This document shows, in pieces, positions 5,961-8,392 of a DNA stretch of 8,392 nt. The notes beneath the pieces are model-generated. The model was not told where the DNA came from and ran no database searches. It saw only the letters and a program-made list of their open reading frames with translations. The stretch is from Bifidobacterium sp. (GTDB lineage Bacteria; Actinomycetota; Actinomycetes; Actinomycetales; Bifidobacteriaceae), in assembly GCA_022739095.1 (NCBI GenBank), contig JAIJEI010000081.1:1-8392 (forward strand), in the 5' to 3' direction. Position 1 is the first letter of the stretch. Each line of letters starts with the position of its first letter. Position numbers and translations under genes: made by a program.

Positions 5961-6977
5961 ATGGCTACGAGCATTCAGGATGTCGCCCGCGAGGCCGGCG
6001 TCTCCATCTCCACCGTCTCACGCTCCTTCACCAGACCGGATCTGGTGTCGGCCAAAACCCGCGAGCGCGTGCTCGCCATCACCGACAAACTCAATTTCTC
6101 ACTCTCCCGCTCGGCTGCAGCCCTGAAATCCGGCCGCTCCCTGCGCATCGCAGTACTGATGAGCGGCCATATCCGCCTGTGGTTCACCGCCTCGGTCATC
6201 GAGGTGTTCAACGAGGTGCTGCACACGCAGGGCTACGATATTTCAGTATTCCAGATTTCCAGCATCGAGGAGCGCAAGGAATTCTTCGAGATGTTGCCGG
6301 TACGCCGTAACGCCGATGCCGTGATTGTGGCGTCTTTCGATATCGACAACAACGAAATCGCGCAACTGGCTTCGGTCGGCGTGCCGATCGTCGGCATCAA
6401 TTCAGTCGAGCCCGAAGCCCGCGGCTTTACCGCCGCCGTCAATATCGACGATGTGCAGGGCTCCACGCTGGCCGCCCGCCATCTTATCAATCTCGGACAT
6501 TGCCGCATCACCTACATCAGCACCAATCGCGAGGTATCGCTGAGCTTCTCCGTGCAAAGCCGATTCGACTCATTCACCGACTGCTGCCGCAAGGAAGGCA
6601 TCGAGCCACAGGTTATCGTCTGCAAGGTCGATGACGATGGACGTTATGAAATCAGCGACGTGGTCAACCAACTCATGAGCCAAGACGAGATGTCCACCGC
6701 CATCGCCTGCCAGGAGGATGGCATCGCTTTGCCGCTTATGTTCCAGCTGGAGCGCAATGGATTCTCCGTGCCCGGCGACGTCTCGTTGATCGGCTACGAC
6801 GATAGTCTCTACACCGGCGATATCGGACTGACCACCATCCACCAGGATCCGGTGGAAATGGCACGCGCGGCAGCCCGCATGACGCTCGATCTCATCGACG
6901 AAAAGCCGATTGAGCAACCCTACATCGTGTTCCCGGCCCAGCTGAAGGTCCGCTCCTCCACCTCCCGAGTCAAGTAG
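5961..6977 (+). CDS. LacI-family transcriptional regulator
   Basis: A sugar-responsive DNA-binding repressor of 338 residues, the usual family length. The N-terminal helix-turn-helix is at about residues 4-23 (SIQDVAREAGVSISTVSRSF), followed by the hinge-helix region LSRSAAALKSGRS at about 47-59. The rest is the periplasmic-binding-protein-like effector domain, with RIAVLMSG opening it and family blocks GVPIVGINS, AARHLINLGHCRITYIS, DVSLIGYDD and TIHQDPVEMARAAARM. The start is the ATG at 5961, with AAGGGGA 5-6 bases upstream; a longer frame from 5898 adds residues without family resemblance before the domain. It is divergent from the permease operon, and operator-like sites lie between them, so control of that operon and of itself is expected. 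No convincing promoter was found for it; TATAAA at 5813-5818 is a weak candidate. The effector sugar is unknown. Confidence 0.94.
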   Translation: MATSIQDVAREAGVSISTVSRSFTRPDLVSAKTRERVLAITDKLNFSLSRSAAALKSGRSLRIAVLMSGHIRLWFTASVIEVFNEVLHTQGYDISVFQISSIEERKEFFEMLPVRRNADAVIVASFDIDNNEIAQLASVGVPIVGINSVEPEARGFTAAVNIDDVQGSTLAARHLINLGHCRITYISTNREVSLSFSVQSRFDSFTDCCRKEGIEPQVIVCKVDDDGRYEISDVVNQLMSQDEMSTAIACQEDGIALPLMFQLERNGFSVPGDVSLIGYDDSLYTGDIGLTTIHQDPVEMARAAARMTLDLIDEKPIEQPYIVFPAQLKVRSSTSRVK

Positions 6978-7002
6978 GCTCACACAGCAAAGCCCACCAT
7001 AA

Positions 7003-7118
7003 AAAAGTGTGAGGCAACCGCACAATAACGCTCAATCGCACATTGTGGAGAATGGCGAAAAATCGCCGATTCATGGCCCCACAGTGTGCGATTGAGCGGG
7101 TGCGCGCCTCACACTTTT
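7003..7118. repeat. 116-nt compound hairpin downstream of the LacI gene
   Basis: Three nested stems are visible. The outer arms AAAAGTGTGAGGC (7003-7015) and GCCTCACACTTTT (7106-7118) pair over 13 bp. The middle arms 7029-7048 and 7079-7098 pair over 20 bp with one T/G wobble at 7043. The inner stem GAATGGCGA (7050-7058) pairs with TCGCC-G-ATTC (7063-7071) around AAAA with one bulged base. An asymmetric internal loop (13 and 7 nt) separates the outer and middle stems. Both outer ends give A/T runs (A6 at 7001-7006, T4 at 7115-7118), so it could terminate transcription both ways. Its size is greater than a terminator needs; a folded RNA or a small non-autonomous repeat element is possible. Confidence 0.6.
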
Positions 7119-7157
7119 CTGCGGCGGACGATTTTGTGCGAGACTCAGCAATACAAA

Positions 7158-7202
7158 GCGGCGCCCCTGGAGAAGGAAATAGCAGGGGCGCCGCGGTTTT
7201 TT
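7158..7202. terminator. Intrinsic terminator, GC-rich stem with T6 tail
   Basis: GCGGCGCCCCTG (7158-7169) and CAGGGGCGCCGC (7183-7194) pair over 12 bp around a 13-nt purine-rich loop. On the plus strand GG and six T follow (7197-7202). On the minus strand TTTGTATT follows, so it also terminates the solute-binding-protein gene, whose stop codon is about 35 nt before the stem. It thus insulates the convergent LacI and binding-protein genes. Confidence 0.85.
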
Positions 7203-7230
7203 ACTTATCGGCTATGGGACTCTATGAGAC

Positions 7231-8392
7231 TCAGTGCGAGGCCTCGTATTCGGAAGCCCAGCCGTCCACGAAGGCGGTCTTGACGGCATCCCACTTGCCG
7301 GTGCCCTGCGCGTACTCGAGCAGTGCCTGGCCGACCTTGTTCTTCCACTCCTCGGACGGCATCATGGTGAAGTTCCAAGAAACCTGGGTCTTGCCGGACT
7401 TCTGGTCTTCCACGGCGGTCTCGGTCAGCGGGTTGTCGCTTTTGACGTCATCGAAGGTCTTGAACGGGGTGGTGAAGCCCATGTCCTGAGAGAGGGCCTT
7501 CTTGCCGGTGTCGGAGGTGATCACCCAAGACAGGAAGTCCTCGGTGGCCTTCTTGTCGGCGTCGGAAGCCTTGTCGTTGATGCACCAGTAGTTCTCGGAA
7601 CCGGTGGCCAGGCCCTGCTTCTCCTCGCCCTTGACGCCGATGTAGATCGGCATCATGCCTACCTGATCGGCGGTCATGCCGGCCTTCTGCAGGTCGGTCC
7701 AGGCCCAGGTGCCGTTCTGGTAGAAGGCGGCCTCGCCGAGTGCGAACTCGGAATTCGCGTCATCGCCGGTCTTGGCGCTCAGCTGGGTGGGTTCGGTGGT
7801 GGAGTCGGTGATGTACAGGTCGAAGATCTTCTTGTAGTTCGGCAGGTAGGTGCCCTTGATCTTGGCCGGCTGCTCGGTGACGTTGTCGTCCTTGAACTCG
7901 TAGTAGAGCGGCAGGTTGGCCAGGTGGGTCTTGAAGCGCCAGTCTGAGCTGGAGTCGAAGCCGGCGGAGGTGAACGCGCCCTTGATGCCGAGCTCGTCCT
8001 TGCGGGCCTGCATGTCGTCGGCCACGGCCTTCAGGGTGTCGAAGTTGTCGATTTCGTCCATGGACGTGGCCTTGGCACCATCCATTGCGAAGTACTTGTT
8101 GAGGATGTCCTTGTTGTAGATCAGGCCGTAGGTTTCCATCACATACGGCACGCCGACCACCTTGTCGCCGTCCTTCAGAGCCACATCCTGGTTGGTGAGC
8201 TCCTTGTACACATCCGTGTTGGACATGTCGGCGGTGTACTTCTTCCAGTTCTGGTATCCGACCGGGCCGTTGACCTGGAACAGGGTCGGGGCTTCGGTTT
8301 TGGCGATTTCGGACTTCAGGGTCTGCTCGTAGGTACCGGAGGCCGCGGTCTGCACCTTGACCTCAACGCCCTTTTCCTTGGTGTATTCCTTG
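7231..8392 (-). CDS. Carbohydrate ABC transporter solute-binding protein (family 1), N-terminus beyond window
   Basis: Extracellular sugar-binding lipoprotein component of a CUT1 ABC importer; 386 C-terminal residues are visible. The frame stays open to the window end (KEYTKEKGVEVKVQT reads into the partial), so the GTG at 8355 is not a real start. The signal peptide and lipobox are outside the window. Family 1 features include TLKSEIAKTEAPTLF after the first strand, DKVVGVPYVMETYGLIYNK, GEAAFYQNGTWAW and the C-terminal block ENYWCINDKASDADKKATEDFLSWV followed by MGFTTPF. Several tryptophans and tyrosines suggest stacking on sugar rings. It is on the same strand as the permeases but separated by the oppositely oriented LacI gene and two terminator-like structures, so it needs its own promoter upstream. 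Pairing with these permeases is inferred from proximity. The ligand is unknown. Confidence 0.93.
   Translation of the reverse strand, partial: KEYTKEKGVEVKVQTAASGTYEQTLKSEIAKTEAPTLFQVNGPVGYQNWKKYTADMSNTDVYKELTNQDVALKDGDKVVGVPYVMETYGLIYNKDILNKYFAMDGAKATSMDEIDNFDTLKAVADDMQARKDELGIKGAFTSAGFDSSSDWRFKTHLANLPLYYEFKDDNVTEQPAKIKGTYLPNYKKIFDLYITDSTTEPTQLSAKTGDDANSEFALGEAAFYQNGTWAWTDLQKAGMTADQVGMMPIYIGVKGEEKQGLATGSENYWCINDKASDADKKATEDFLSWVITSDTGKKALSQDMGFTTPFKTFDDVKSDNPLTETAVEDQKSGKTQVSWNFTMMPSEEWKNKVGQALLEYAQGTGKWDAVKTAFVDGWASEYEASH

Noticed and set aside
7003..7202. CRISPR-like or attachment-site repeat cluster
   Set aside because: The repeats are inverted and nested, not regularly spaced direct repeats, and no cas or integrase gene is near; they are explained as hairpins and a terminator.
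7234..7947. Plus-strand open frame of 237 codons opposite the solute-binding protein
   Set aside because: Glycine, leucine and valine rich antisense shadow with no recognisable domain; the minus strand is a clear binding protein.

Overview
The window looks like a chromosomal segment of a high-GC actinobacterium. A Bifidobacterium of the B. longum/breve type is the best fit. This is inferred from GC-rich codon usage, a CUT1-type sugar ABC locus with no dedicated ATPase gene, a LacI-type local regulator and a DUF624/YesL protein. No rRNA, tRNA, CRISPR array, transposase or phage gene is visible. Both ends cut through genes.

Layout. (1) 1-1452 (+): an amino-acid permease of the AroP/PheP/CycA group, missing its start. 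(2) 1458-1510: a 24-bp-arm hairpin between two convergent genes. (3) 1515-2927 (-): an AAA-type ATPase with a C-terminal DUF234 domain, preceded by an AT-rich region with a -10-like TATAAT and a 10-bp-arm palindrome. (4) 3048-5578 (-): a transport operon read as MalF-like permease, then MalG-like permease (1-nt stop/start overlap), then a ~200-nt spacer with two strong hairpins and a permease-tail remnant, then the DUF624 membrane protein. (5) 5579-5960: a regulatory region with a sigma70-like promoter for the permease operon, three LacI-type operator-like sites and the apparent 3' end of a lost gene. (6) 5961-6977 (+): a LacI-family regulator. (7) 6978-7230: a 116-nt compound hairpin and a classical terminator. 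(8) 7231-8392 (-): the C-terminal 386 residues of a family 1 solute-binding protein whose start lies beyond the window.

How the genes fit together. The binding protein captures an oligosaccharide at the cell surface. The two permeases form the membrane channel. ATP hydrolysis must come from an ATPase encoded elsewhere, such as a shared MsmK-like subunit. The LacI protein probably represses the permease operon, because an operator-like site overlaps a perfect TTGACA -35 box. Unusually, the LacI gene lies between the binding-protein gene and the permeases in the opposite orientation, with its own terminators, so the binding protein and permeases must be transcribed separately. No glycosidase is present, so the sugar cannot be named.

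Most of the window is ordinary sugar-transport biology. The less ordinary parts are the non-coding structures and two gene scraps: a 26-codon GC3-rich tail at 5645-5725 and a permease tail at 3742-3762. Both suggest past rearrangement of this locus. I see no convincing new defence or mobile system; the DUF234 ATPase is the least understood gene.
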